Below, one piece after another: positions 1-6,059 of a stretch of 6,890 nt of DNA (position 1 is its first letter; each line of letters starts with the position of its first letter). Below the pieces are notes generated by a model. The model searched no databases. It was not told where the DNA came from and worked only from the letters and a program-made list of their open reading frames with translations. This DNA is from Candidatus Epulonipiscium sp. (lineage in GTDB: Bacteria; Bacillota_A; Clostridia; Lachnospirales; Cellulosilyticaceae), in assembly GCA_012841565.1 (NCBI GenBank), contig DUUM01000285.1, positions 1-6,890 of the forward strand, in the 5' to 3' direction. A program made the translations under genes and the position numbers.

Positions 1-1
1 C

Positions 2-148
2 CCGGAAGAAATGGATAGAACTTTAGAAGAAAACAAAGATAATATTACCCACCTGGCATATAGTAAATCCAAAGTAGCAATAAAAAAACTAAAGAATTGC
101 CACGATACTTTTGAAAATAATGATGATAAAATTGATAAAGTTATTTAA
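2..148 (+). CDS. C-terminal tail of an unidentified protein (5' end outside window)
   Basis: An open frame enters at the left edge and ends at TAA 146-148, giving 48 codons. The tail is charged and rich in Lys, Asp, Glu and Asn. It includes an ITHLAYSKSKVAIKKLKN stretch that reads like an amphipathic basic helix. An internal ATG at position 11 has no visible ribosome binding site, so I treat this as the end of a longer gene. I do not recognise the family. The basic helix is loosely like the end of a small DNA-binding or sigma-factor-like protein, but that is only an impression. A terminator lies about 110 bp downstream. Confidence 0.5.
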   Translation, partial: PEEMDRTLEENKDNITHLAYSKSKVAIKKLKNCHDTFENNDDKIDKVI

Positions 149-257
149 AAGATACTAGAAAATATCATACAATGTCATTGAAGGTCACTAAGTAAGTGCG
201 TTATAGTATAGATGTAGAGATATATTACAGTAGGATAAACAATATCAAATTTATTAG

Positions 258-292
258 AGCCTAAGAAGATTCTGTTCTTCAAAGGCTTTTTT
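258..292 (+). terminator. Rho-independent terminator
   Basis: AGCCT (258-262) pairs with AGGCT (283-287), and GAAGA (265-269) pairs with TCTTC (276-280). A 2x2 A/A mismatch separates the two helices, the loop is short, and a six-T run (287-292) follows directly. It would end transcription from the partial gene at the left edge or from anything within 149-257. Confidence 0.75.
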
Positions 293-692
293 GTACTCAA
301 AATTAGGGCTTGTAAACGATGAGGATCATACAAAATTATATATGGACGAAAGAGTTAGCAGTACAAACCGAGGATAAAATTCAAAGTAGAGATCAGCAAG
401 AAAAAATAGTTATTAAGACTAAGTAGGTGTACGTCTTATATCAGGAATACCCAAGAACACGACTGTAGGAAGATGTAATGGGAAAGGCAACATTCTACGT
501 CTGAGACTATAAAGAGAAATTAGTACTAGACACATGTTAAGAAATACATAATTAAATAATAATCATTTTGTAGGGAAAAGGCTATCTAAGCTTTTTTACG
601 TTATAGGTTGTAAATGAACTGAAATACAAGTAGAATTAAATTAGAATATTCAACCAACTTCATTGTATAACCACAGTGATAGGGAGGGATAG
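293..692. other. Gene-poor stretch, no intact coding sequence
   Basis: About 400 bp with stops in all three plus frames. The longest piece from an ATG is a 35-codon frame at 319-426 with no convincing ribosome binding site. A second open stretch in another frame crosses the terminator tail and ends near 380. Neither matches a family I recognise. The AT-rich 541-700 segment probably holds the promoter for the downstream acetyltransferase remnant, but I see no clear -35/-10 pair. The stretch may be decayed coding DNA, since neighbouring genes are visibly decaying, but this is inference. Confidence 0.4.
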
Positions 693-734
693 ATGATGGA
701 AAGAAATAAAATGGTTAAATGGAGGACAATATGA
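693..734 (+). CDS. Possible 13-codon leader peptide coupled to the GNAT pseudogene
   Basis: A strong AGGGAGGG ribosome binding site (681-688) lies 4 bases before ATG ATG (693-698). These open a 13-codon frame, MMERNKMVKWRTI. Its TGA (732-734) overlaps the acetyltransferase ATG (731-733) as ATGA, the classic arrangement for translational coupling. The acetyltransferase has its own GGAGG (721-725), which sits inside this small frame. It could be a real upstream frame or just the tail of an older gene. Tandem ATGs behind a good ribosome binding site favour the first. Confidence 0.3.
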   Translation: MMERNKMVKWRTI

Positions 735-1199
735 GAGTAGATAAGATACATATAAAGATAAAAAATCATGAGCTAGTACTAAGAAATCCAGAAGAAGAAG
801 ATGCTAAGATGCTATTGGAATACCTTAAAACAACATGTGGTGAGACAAGATTCTTAGTGAAAGAGCCCGAAGAAATTACAATGACACTTGAGGAGGAGCA
901 GGATTTTATTAATAGTCAAAATAAGTCAGAAAGAAATCTAATGCTATTGGCTTTTTTAGATGGGGATTGCTTTATATCAGAGATTTACCGGAATGGGAAA
1001 GATAATGACAGAATAGCTTATCAAGATATCAAAAGAAAAAGGAATAGAGCAAATTGAACTGGAAGTTGTTGCAGATAATGATAGAGCAATATCATTGTAT
1101 AAGAAGATGGGATTTGAAGTAATGGGTACATTTCTCAATAATATGAAATATAAAGATGGAACTTATGCAGATGCGTATTGGATGATAAAGAAGCTTTAA
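731..1199 (+). pseudogene. GNAT-family N-acetyltransferase, decayed
   Basis: GNAT proteins transfer an acetyl group from acetyl-CoA to an amine. The start at 731 is set by GGAGG at 721-725. The N-terminal part (731 to about 964) reads as a GNAT start: ligand-side beta strand, a RNPEEEDAKMLLEYL segment, then LAFLDGD. The frame then fails. The homologous sequence resumes near 966 in the +1 frame as IALYQRFTGMGKIM, the acetyl-CoA-binding loop (R-x-x-G-x-G). A TAG at 1014-1016 interrupts this frame, which then continues as KEKGIEQIELEVVADNDRAI through NMKYKDGTYADAYWMIKKL to TAA at 1197-1199. The strands and helix that normally lie between LDGD and IALYQ are missing, so there was an internal deletion of roughly 20-30 codons. 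The GMG loop also looks shorter than the GMGxGK form I expect. With deletion, frame change and stop, no active enzyme is expected. Family confidence is high from the VVADNDRAISLYKKMGFE motif; the substrate is unknown. Confidence 0.88.
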
Positions 1200-1211
1200 G
1201 TATATAGAAGG

Positions 1212-1244
1212 ATCATTTTGAAGAGGCTAGAAAAATGATTTTTT
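1212..1244 (+). terminator. Likely Rho-independent terminator after the GNAT pseudogene
   Basis: ATCATTTT (1212-1219) pairs with AAAATGAT (1232-1239) around a 12-base loop, and a T run (1239-1244) follows. It starts 13 bp after the acetyltransferase stop, where a terminator is expected. The stem is AT-rich, so it is probably weak. Confidence 0.5.
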
Positions 1245-1326
1245 ATACCGAGTTACAAGCAAGGGATTTACTAAATATGAAAAAGCCAATATTTGAAAAG
1301 CTGGAATTTTGAAATGAGGGGATTAT

Positions 1327-1899
1327 ATGATTGAAAGACCTGATTTGGACAAGAATTTAGATAGTAAAACATTTCGTGATTTTTATTATCTTAAGGAGGA
1401 ATTGGTGGATTTTTGTAGAAAAAACGGTTTGCCTACATCTGGCGGAAAGTTAGAAATAACAGAGAGAATCGCCCATTTTCTTAATACTGGGGATATTCTA
1501 CCTATTTCAAGAGTCAAAAGAGAAACTACAAAAACATCTACTATCGAAAAAAATGCAAAAATTGAATCAGATTTTATTTGTTCTGAAAGACATAGAGCAT
1601 TTTTTAAGGAGAATATAGGAAGTAGTTTCTCGTTTAATGTTGGATTTCAAAAATGGTTAAAAAGTAATAGCGGAAAAACTTATGAAGATGCAATTGCAGC
1701 TTATTACCAAGTATTAGAGGATAAGAAAAAAAGAAAATCAGAAATAGATAAGCAATTTGAATACAATACCTATATTCGAGATTTCTTTGCAAATAATCCA
1801 GGGAAAACATTGGAAGAAGCAATTCAATGTTGGAAATATAAAAAAACATTACAAGGACATAATGGGTATGAAAAATCAGACCTTGTGGCATGCAAATAG
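1327..1899 (+). CDS. SAP domain / DUF6434-type protein
   Basis: An intact 190-codon gene with a GAGGGG ribosome binding site (1315-1320) six bases before ATG 1327. Residues about 20-55 (YLKEELVDFCRKNGLPTSGG, then KLEITERIAHFL) form a SAP-type helix-hairpin-helix, a motif used in other proteins to bind DNA or RNA. The C-terminal two thirds (about 85-187) match my memory of the DUF6434 family, which commonly follows a SAP motif in Firmicutes. No enzymatic motif, signal peptide or membrane segment is visible, so a cytoplasmic nucleic-acid-associated role is plausible but unproven. Residues 107-128 and 150-171 resemble each other around an N-x-GKT-x-E-(D/E)-AI core, suggesting an internal duplication. 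The gene stands alone between a weak terminator upstream and a convergent MATE remnant 27 bp downstream. It is the only apparently complete gene in the left 3 kb. Confidence 0.85.
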   Translation: MIERPDLDKNLDSKTFRDFYYLKEELVDFCRKNGLPTSGGKLEITERIAHFLNTGDILPISRVKRETTKTSTIEKNAKIESDFICSERHRAFFKENIGSSFSFNVGFQKWLKSNSGKTYEDAIAAYYQVLEDKKKRKSEIDKQFEYNTYIRDFFANNPGKTLEEAIQCWKYKKTLQGHNGYEKSDLVACK

Positions 1900-1926
1900 A
1901 TAGTAGTCACGGTTTTAAGATGTTTG

Positions 1927-2685
1927 TTATGACAGGGTGTGTTTTTTATTATCCTGTTGAAATTTTTTAAGAATAAACACTAGTAGCACTAGTGCGAGTA
2001 AAAGCGTTACGGCATCCGAAATAGGCTGTGCCCAAAGTAAACCCTTGAATAAGAAACGGCTGTTGAGCAGAAACAAAAGTGGGATGTAGAACAGTCCCTG
2101 ACGGGCGATTGATAACAGTAGAGATGATTTTGCTTTTCCGAAAGCTTGAATAGTAGTCGAAGCAAGCATCTGTGGCCCGAGAACCAAGAATGACCACATA
2201 TAGATTGTCAGAACAGTAGCACCTTCAGCTATGACTTCTGGCAGGGGGGTAAAGACGCTAATTAGACCCCTTGCAAATATCCCAAATAACATGGTCAGCA
2301 CGATTCCTATGGCCGTAGTCATAAGCATACCGGACTTTATGATTGCCTTGACCCGAGAGAAATTTTTCGCACCATAATTATAGCCGATAAGTGGCTGACA
2401 GCCTGCTGCAAAGCCCATGAAAATGAATGTCCCAATATACATCAGCTTTGCCGCAACGCCCATCCCAGCCACTGCGTTTTCCTCGTATACCTTGGCAAGA
2501 TTATTGCAAACAATCAGCGCCGCGCTCATTAAGAACTGACTAAGTGCGGCTGGAATACCGATGCCAAAAGTTTGTCCCCATATTTTCTTTTCACCTGAAA
2601 TAAATTTAATTTTAAATTTCACGAGAGATTTACCCGATAAGTAATAGTATATATAATATCCCAGTGCAGCAACATTAGCTAGAAC
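1927..2685 (-). pseudogene. MATE-family multidrug/cation antiporter, C-terminal half only
   Basis: MATE transporters export drugs or metabolites in exchange for Na+ or H+ and usually have about 450 residues and 12 membrane segments. Here only about 250 remain: some six or seven hydrophobic segments covering the second lobe, with the typical GFAAGCQPLIGYNYGAKN motif and a KKF-rich tail. The open frame can be read back to a TTG at 2721, but the first dozen codons (2686-2721) do not look like MATE. They are antisense to the neighbouring FIVAR fragment, and recognisable homology begins at VLANVAALGYYIYYY. There is no ribosome binding site or credible start, and the first lobe is absent, so the protein should be non-functional. 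By eye the segment is more GC-rich than its surroundings, which suggests a separate origin. The frame itself is undamaged, so truncation may be recent. Confidence 0.85.
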
Positions 2686-2964
2686 CCAACACAAGAGGAA
2701 ATAGATGGCGTTTTGAAGCAACTAAAAGCTGCAATTAAACAGATTAAAAAGATAAGTAAATCTAGCATCTTAAATGAGAGAGATGATAGTGATATTCCAT
2801 CTAGATCAATCAAGTATGTAACAACAGCCAAAGAAAATTTAAACATTACCGTAAATTATGGAACGCAGGCATCAGCCGCAAAAGCAAAGTTAGCTACAAG
2901 AGTAGAAATAACAGGGAGCAAAGGTGAAATAGGAAGAGCTAAAGCAACATCCTCAAAGTGGTAA
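2683..2964 (+). pseudogene. Surface-protein fragment: end of a FIVAR domain plus partial Big_4 domain
   Basis: The frame opens just after a TAG at 2680-2682 and begins NPTQEEIDGVLKQLKAAIKQ, the end of a FIVAR repeat (the usual form is ATQ-E-(E/V)-D-x-AL-x-x-L-x-x-AI). A polar linker follows. Then comes LNITVNYGTQASAAKAKL with RVEITGSKGEIGRAKATSSKW, the first part of a bacterial Ig-like Big_4 domain (V-x-YGT ... L-P/A-T-x-V ... W). It stops at TAA 2962-2964 directly after the Trp, where the domain should continue. FIVAR and Big_4 domains occur in large cell-wall or secreted proteins such as glycan hydrolases and S-layer-associated proteins. This piece has no start, signal peptide or anchor. 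It is a both-ends-truncated remnant joined head to head with the MATE remnant. Confidence 0.7.
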
Positions 2965-3013
2965 GTTTAAACATGTGATTAATGGTAAGGAAAGTTGACC
3001 ATCCCTACAATAT

Positions 3014-3052
3014 AAAAGGTAACCGTCTCCTTGCTGGAAACGGTTACCTTTT
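3014..3052. terminator. Strong, probably bidirectional terminator hairpin
   Basis: AAAAGGTAACCGT (3014-3026) is a perfect 13-bp inverted repeat of ACGGTTACCTTTT (3040-3052) around a 13-base loop. It gives a T-run tail on either strand. It lies 36 bp past the stop of the minus-strand flavoenzyme and about 50 bp past the plus-strand surface-protein fragment, so it can serve both. Confidence 0.85.
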
Positions 3053-3087
3053 CATATTATATTACTGGGTAATATGTTCTAAGCTTA

Positions 3088-5028
3088 CTATAGCATATTA
3101 TTTGCTGCTGAATATCCTTGATGGACAGCTTCCATTATTGTGCCTGGCTCATTAGCATCACCAATTACATAGACATCGTCAAAACAATCATATAATTCTT
3201 GTGCTAATTTATTATTTGAGCACATTCCTGCTGCGACTAAAATATAGTCATAGGCTAAAGTAGATTGTTTACCATCATGTTCTATGACCACTTCGTTGTT
3301 TTTTACTTCTTTTACTTGTGTGTCAAAGAGCATATTAAGGCCTGCATCAGAAATCAACTGATTTAATTTCATTTCATTATTTCCATTAATCTCATCTTTT
3401 GCAACAATTTTCCCTAACATTTCAACAACAGTTAGATTGTTTCCTTTATGAGCTAAATCTAAAGCTGTTTCGCAGCCCACAAGTCCAGCACCAATAACTA
3501 GGATTTTCCCTTGGGCTTGGAAATCGCCTTGGAGATAGTCAATAGCTGTACCTACTTTAGGGTTATTTTTCAAACCAGGAATTGAAGGAATTATGGCAGA
3601 AGCACCAGTTGCAACAATAATTTTGTCTGGATTAAATCTTTTAACAGATTCTAAAGATGCTTCTTTATTATAGACGATAGTAATTTTATGGGCATATTTT
3701 TTAACTTGAGTATCTAGATAATTCACATAGTTCTTTACAGAAGTTTTCATATAAGGAGCAGCAGCTGCATTGCCTAAACCACCAGTTTTTGCTTCCTTTT
3801 CCCATAGGGTTACACAGTAGCCTCGTCTTGCAGCTGTAATAGCACTTTCCATTCCTCCAATACCTGCACCAATGATTAATATCTTCTTATCACTAGAAGA
3901 AGCAGATTTTTCAGGCTTTAATTGGGTAAAGTTTTCATAGCCAACTTCTGGGTTAACAGAACATTGTACCAGGCGACCTTTAAGAATACCTAAGAGACAA
4001 TCATTACATCCAATACATGCACGAACATCATCAAATCTTCCAGCTTTCACCTTGTTTGGCCATTGAGGATCTGCAATGGATTGTTTACCAAGGCTAATAT
4101 AGTCAACTTTACCGCTTTTAACAGCTTCCATAGCAACCTCTGGATCATCTAATTTTCCATCACAGAATACAGGGATATTTACAACTTCCTTAACTTTTGA
4201 AGCAATATCAATTTTAGTACCAAAATCATCATATACGGTTGGAATTGGTTTATACCAAACTTCAAAGCATCCTTGGTCTACATGTAGTCCAGCAACGCCA
4301 GCTTCTTCTAGCATTTTTGCTATTTTAAGACCTTCTTCGATAGTCCTACCACCTTCTATTAAGTGTGTTAAAGTAAACTTGAATAGAATTGGGAAATCAT
4401 CACCGCATTTTTCCTTAACCTGTTTAATTAAATTAAGTGGAAAACGCATACGATTTTCTAAGCTTCCACCGTATTCATCATCTCTTTTATTCCATAACTC
4501 AGACATAAACTGATCAATTAAATATCCACCATAGCCTTGTACCATAATGGAATCACAGCCAGCTGCCTTTGCCCACATAGCAGTGTTTCCAAAGCTTTCT
4601 TCAATATCATGAATTTGTTCAATAGATAAAGGTCTACATAGTACATCTGGAAAATAAGTTCCTGGAACTGCACTGGCGGCATAAGGTGGTGTACCTGGGT
4701 CAGAAAAGGCCATACGTCCAATGCCTGCGCTGATTTGAAGGCAGACTTTAGCTCCATAGTTGTGACATGACTGAGCAACGCGTTGTAAACGTTCAACCAT
4801 TGGTTGACTATCAAGTACGTTACATGGTTTGGGCTCATATTTTGTAGTACAGGTAGTAGCCCCAAGGATAACGAGACCAAATCCACCTTCTGCACGATCT
4901 TCATAATATTCCCTAGACTGTTCGGAAAAACCTCCATCAGGATCAGTACCTGTCCCCATGGGTGACATGAATATTCGATTGCGTAAATTCATTTTACCAA
5001 TATTTGTTCTATCAAATAATGTATTCAT
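3088..5028 (-). CDS. Old Yellow Enzyme-type FMN/Fe-S/FAD oxidoreductase (enoate or dienoyl-CoA reductase family)
   Basis: A 646-residue protein of the family that includes 2,4-dienoyl-CoA reductase, clostridial 2-enoate reductase and the bile-acid enzymes BaiCD/BaiH. These reduce activated C=C bonds with NAD(P)H passing electrons through FAD, [4Fe-4S] and FMN. Residues about 1-335 form the FMN TIM barrel, with NLRNRIFMSPMGTG at the N-terminus, GGYLIDQF (Tyr169) and NKRDDEYGGSLENRMRF. The cluster Cys are 338, 341, 344 and 356 (CIGCNDC ... CSVNP). FAD and NAD(P) loops are GAGIGG (387-392) and GAGLVG (513-518), and VIGDANEPGTIMEAVHQG (621-638) closes the FAD site. Length fits the family. I place the start at 5028 because AGGAGG (5039-5044, read on the minus strand) precedes it by 10 bases; the upstream ATG at 5067 lies inside an operator-like palindrome and has no ribosome binding site. 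Two substrate-pocket motifs are atypical, so the substrate cannot be assigned. It is divergent from a TetR gene, which probably controls it. Confidence 0.93.
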   Translation of the reverse strand: MNTLFDRTNIGKMNLRNRIFMSPMGTGTDPDGGFSEQSREYYEDRAEGGFGLVILGATTCTTKYEPKPCNVLDSQPMVERLQRVAQSCHNYGAKVCLQISAGIGRMAFSDPGTPPYAASAVPGTYFPDVLCRPLSIEQIHDIEESFGNTAMWAKAAGCDSIMVQGYGGYLIDQFMSELWNKRDDEYGGSLENRMRFPLNLIKQVKEKCGDDFPILFKFTLTHLIEGGRTIEEGLKIAKMLEEAGVAGLHVDQGCFEVWYKPIPTVYDDFGTKIDIASKVKEVVNIPVFCDGKLDDPEVAMEAVKSGKVDYISLGKQSIADPQWPNKVKAGRFDDVRACIGCNDCLLGILKGRLVQCSVNPEVGYENFTQLKPEKSASSSDKKILIIGAGIGGMESAITAARRGYCVTLWEKEAKTGGLGNAAAAPYMKTSVKNYVNYLDTQVKKYAHKITIVYNKEASLESVKRFNPDKIIVATGASAIIPSIPGLKNNPKVGTAIDYLQGDFQAQGKILVIGAGLVGCETALDLAHKGNNLTVVEMLGKIVAKDEINGNNEMKLNQLISDAGLNMLFDTQVKEVKNNEVVIEHDGKQSTLAYDYILVAAGMCSNNKLAQELYDCFDDVYVIGDANEPGTIMEAVHQGYSAANNML

Positions 5029-5038
5029 ATTTTTGTTT

Positions 5039-5044
5039 CCTCCT
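5039..5044 (-). promoter_or_regulatory. Ribosome binding site fixing the flavoenzyme start
   Basis: AGGAGG on the minus strand, 10 bases before ATG 5028-5026. It lies within the extended reading frame from 5067, which argues that the first 13 codons of that longer frame are leader, not protein. Confidence 0.75.
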
Positions 5045-5058
5045 AAAATAATGATTGT

Positions 5059-5076
5059 CTTGTACATGTGTACAAG
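5059..5076. promoter_or_regulatory. Operator-like palindrome 1 (TetR-type site)
   Basis: CTTGTACATGTGTACAAG is a perfect 8+2+8 inverted repeat containing two TGTACA cores. It lies in the expected 5' leader of the flavoenzyme transcript, just downstream of its probable start. TetR-family dimers commonly bind palindromes of this size near their own divergent promoter, so the adjacent regulator is the obvious candidate. Binding is inferred. Confidence 0.65.
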
Positions 5077-5079
5077 TTA

Positions 5080-5089
5080 TATGTACATA
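5080..5089. promoter_or_regulatory. Operator-like palindrome 2, overlapping the -10
   Basis: TATGTACATA is a perfect 10-bp palindrome sharing the TGTACA core with the neighbouring longer palindrome. It overlaps half of the flavoenzyme -10 box and the likely start point, so a protein bound here would block RNA polymerase. Together the two sites span about 31 bp. Confidence 0.55.
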
Positions 5090-5115
5090 ATAACAGTATG
5101 ATAAATATTTGTCAA
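5087..5115 (-). promoter_or_regulatory. Sigma-A type promoter of the flavoenzyme gene
   Basis: On the minus strand TTGACA (5115-5110) is followed after exactly 17 bases by TATTAT (5092-5087), close to the vegetative consensus. Transcription should start near 5080, about 50 bases before the start codon. Just upstream of the -35, a perfect 12-bp AT palindrome, TTAAATATTTAA (5124-5135), may act as an UP-like element or a further binding site. Confidence 0.75.
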
Positions 5116-5160
5116 TATAATTGTTAAATATTTAATTATGCCAATTATTCACTCAAAAGC

Positions 5161-5189
5161 TGTAATTTTCTCAGTAATACCTTTATAAT
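5161..5189 (+). promoter_or_regulatory. Probable promoter of the TetR regulator
   Basis: A perfect TATAAT -10 box (5184-5189) lies 30 bp before the regulator's ATG. At 17-bp spacing the -35 position reads TGTAAT (5161-5166), a poor match, consistent with low regulator expression. The palindromes lie about 70 bp or more upstream, so autoregulation, if any, would be less direct than control of the flavoenzyme. Confidence 0.5.
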
Positions 5190-5218
5190 GGTAGTATAAG
5201 ATAGAAATGGGGATAAAT

Positions 5219-5794
5219 ATGAAGAATAAAAAAAGTAGAGAAGTAATGATTGTTGAAAAGGCTGTAGCCTTATTTAAAGAGAAGGGAGTTAAAAATGTAA
5301 CTATTTTAGAAATCTGTGAAGAGTTAGGTATTACCCGTAGCTCCTTTTATTATTACTTTAAGTCTAAGGAAGAAGTATTTGATTATTATTTCCTCTCTTC
5401 AGAGATTGAGATAACAGAGCATCTCATGCCATTGTTAACATCAAAAAGCAGTTATGAGCAGTTTACACATATCTTTAGTGTATATATGGAAAGAACAACT
5501 CAGTGGGGACCAGAAATATTCGGACATATTGTTAATCGCTATGTTGAAGGTAAAAATGCTATGCTTTCTCCCCGGGATATTGCTATGGGTGATGTATACA
5601 TTTCCTTATTAAGAAGAGCTCAAGAAAATAAGGAAATTAAAAACACCGCTCCAACTGAAGAATTGGTAGAAACGATTGTATATCTTTCGGTTGGATTGGC
5701 TGTTGACTGGTGCAATCAAAATGGAAGTTTCGATTATTCCCTAAAATTAAGGGAAACCATCGACAGTATTTTGCAACCAATAGATTATGAATAA
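5219..5794 (+). CDS. TetR/AcrR-family transcriptional regulator
   Basis: A 191-residue protein, the usual length for the family. Residues about 8-54 form the TetR DNA-binding domain: a helix with AVALFKEKGVKNVTILEIC, the helix-turn-helix EELGITRSSFYYYFKSKEE, and the conserved Y-Y-F-x-x-K-E-E signature. The remaining 135 residues are the helical ligand-binding and dimerisation part, which diverges among family members and gives no clue to the ligand. I choose ATG 5219 rather than ATG 5207 because GGGGA (5209-5213) sits six bases before it, while the upstream ATG has no ribosome binding site. The gene is divergent from the flavoenzyme across 190 bp containing operator-like palindromes, so it most likely represses that gene until a substrate-like effector binds. 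No terminator follows; the next sequence is a truncated Rieske fragment, so its original downstream context is probably lost. Confidence 0.92.
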   Translation: MKNKKSREVMIVEKAVALFKEKGVKNVTILEICEELGITRSSFYYYFKSKEEVFDYYFLSSEIEITEHLMPLLTSKSSYEQFTHIFSVYMERTTQWGPEIFGHIVNRYVEGKNAMLSPRDIAMGDVYISLLRRAQENKEIKNTAPTEELVETIVYLSVGLAVDWCNQNGSFDYSLKLRETIDSILQPIDYE

Positions 5795-5807
5795 AACAAT
5801 AAAATAA

Positions 5808-6059
5808 GTGCTTCTTAAGTGTCCATTCCACGGGCTCGAATTTAATAAAATGGGTAAATCTACCTTTATTCCAGCAAACGGGAAAGTCTCTACGGCAGAC
5901 ATCAGCCGGTACAATGTTAGGCATTACCACGTTAAGGAAGGAAATGGCATTATATATCTATGGTATGGAGATGAAGAAAAGATCACCGGTGATCTACCCT
6001 TCTTTGATAAAGAAATTGATGACTCTTACGTTTTCAGTGAGTTGGAAGCCTCCGTGTAG
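5808..6059 (+). pseudogene. Rieske [2Fe-2S] oxygenase-type fragment
   Basis: The open frame from GTG 5808 to TAG 6059 reads LLKCPFHGLEFNKMG, then FIPANG, NGIIYLWYGDEE and [18 protein letters not shown]. This is the second half of a Rieske domain and the start of the catalytic region of a ring-hydroxylating-oxygenase-like protein. CPFHG supplies the second Cys/His pair of the 2Fe-2S site, but the first pair (C-x-H) and everything before it are missing. A TAA at 5805-5807 closes the frame just upstream, and there is no ribosome binding site. Homology stops after FSELE (near 6049), where the frame runs into unrelated sequence, so the iron-binding catalytic domain is absent. It begins only 13 bp after the regulator stop codon. 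It is a remnant that cannot hold a cluster. Confidence 0.8.

Noticed and set aside
319..426. 35-codon frame from ATG 319
   Set aside because: There is no ribosome binding site, no recognisable family, and stops follow closely. It may be decayed coding DNA but cannot be supported as a gene.
576..597. Possible hairpin with T run (AAAAGGCT ... AAGCTTTTTT)
   Set aside because: The stem needs a bulged G, is mostly A-T pairs, and has no gene just upstream. It is too weak to call a terminator.
1634..1891. Minus-strand 85-codon open frame rich in Phe/Leu
   Set aside because: It is antisense to the intact SAP-domain gene. Its hydrophobicity comes from reading A-rich codons backwards, and it has no ribosome binding site.
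1930..1957. GACAGG/CCTGTT inverted pair near the end of the MATE remnant
   Set aside because: Six pairs including a G-T wobble around a long loop, inside coding sequence with no proper T tail on the relevant strand.
1967..2197. Minus-strand 76-codon open frame
   Set aside because: It is an alternative frame inside the MATE remnant, whose own frame has clear family motifs.
4518..4937. Minus-strand 139-codon open frame
   Set aside because: It lies inside the flavoenzyme in a shifted frame, while the flavoenzyme frame carries continuous domain motifs over the same bases.
5029..5067. Upstream ATG at 5067 as the flavoenzyme start
   Set aside because: It lies inside the palindromic operator, lacks a ribosome binding site, and the frame then reads through the AGGAGG that serves ATG 5028.
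5207..5218. ATG 5207 as the TetR start
   Set aside because: No ribosome binding site precedes it. GGGGA at 5209-5213 is well placed for ATG 5219, and the family's N-terminus fits the later start.
5637..5930. Minus-strand 97-codon open frame
   Set aside because: It is antisense to the TetR end and the Rieske fragment, both of which show family motifs. No ribosome binding site or known domain is seen.
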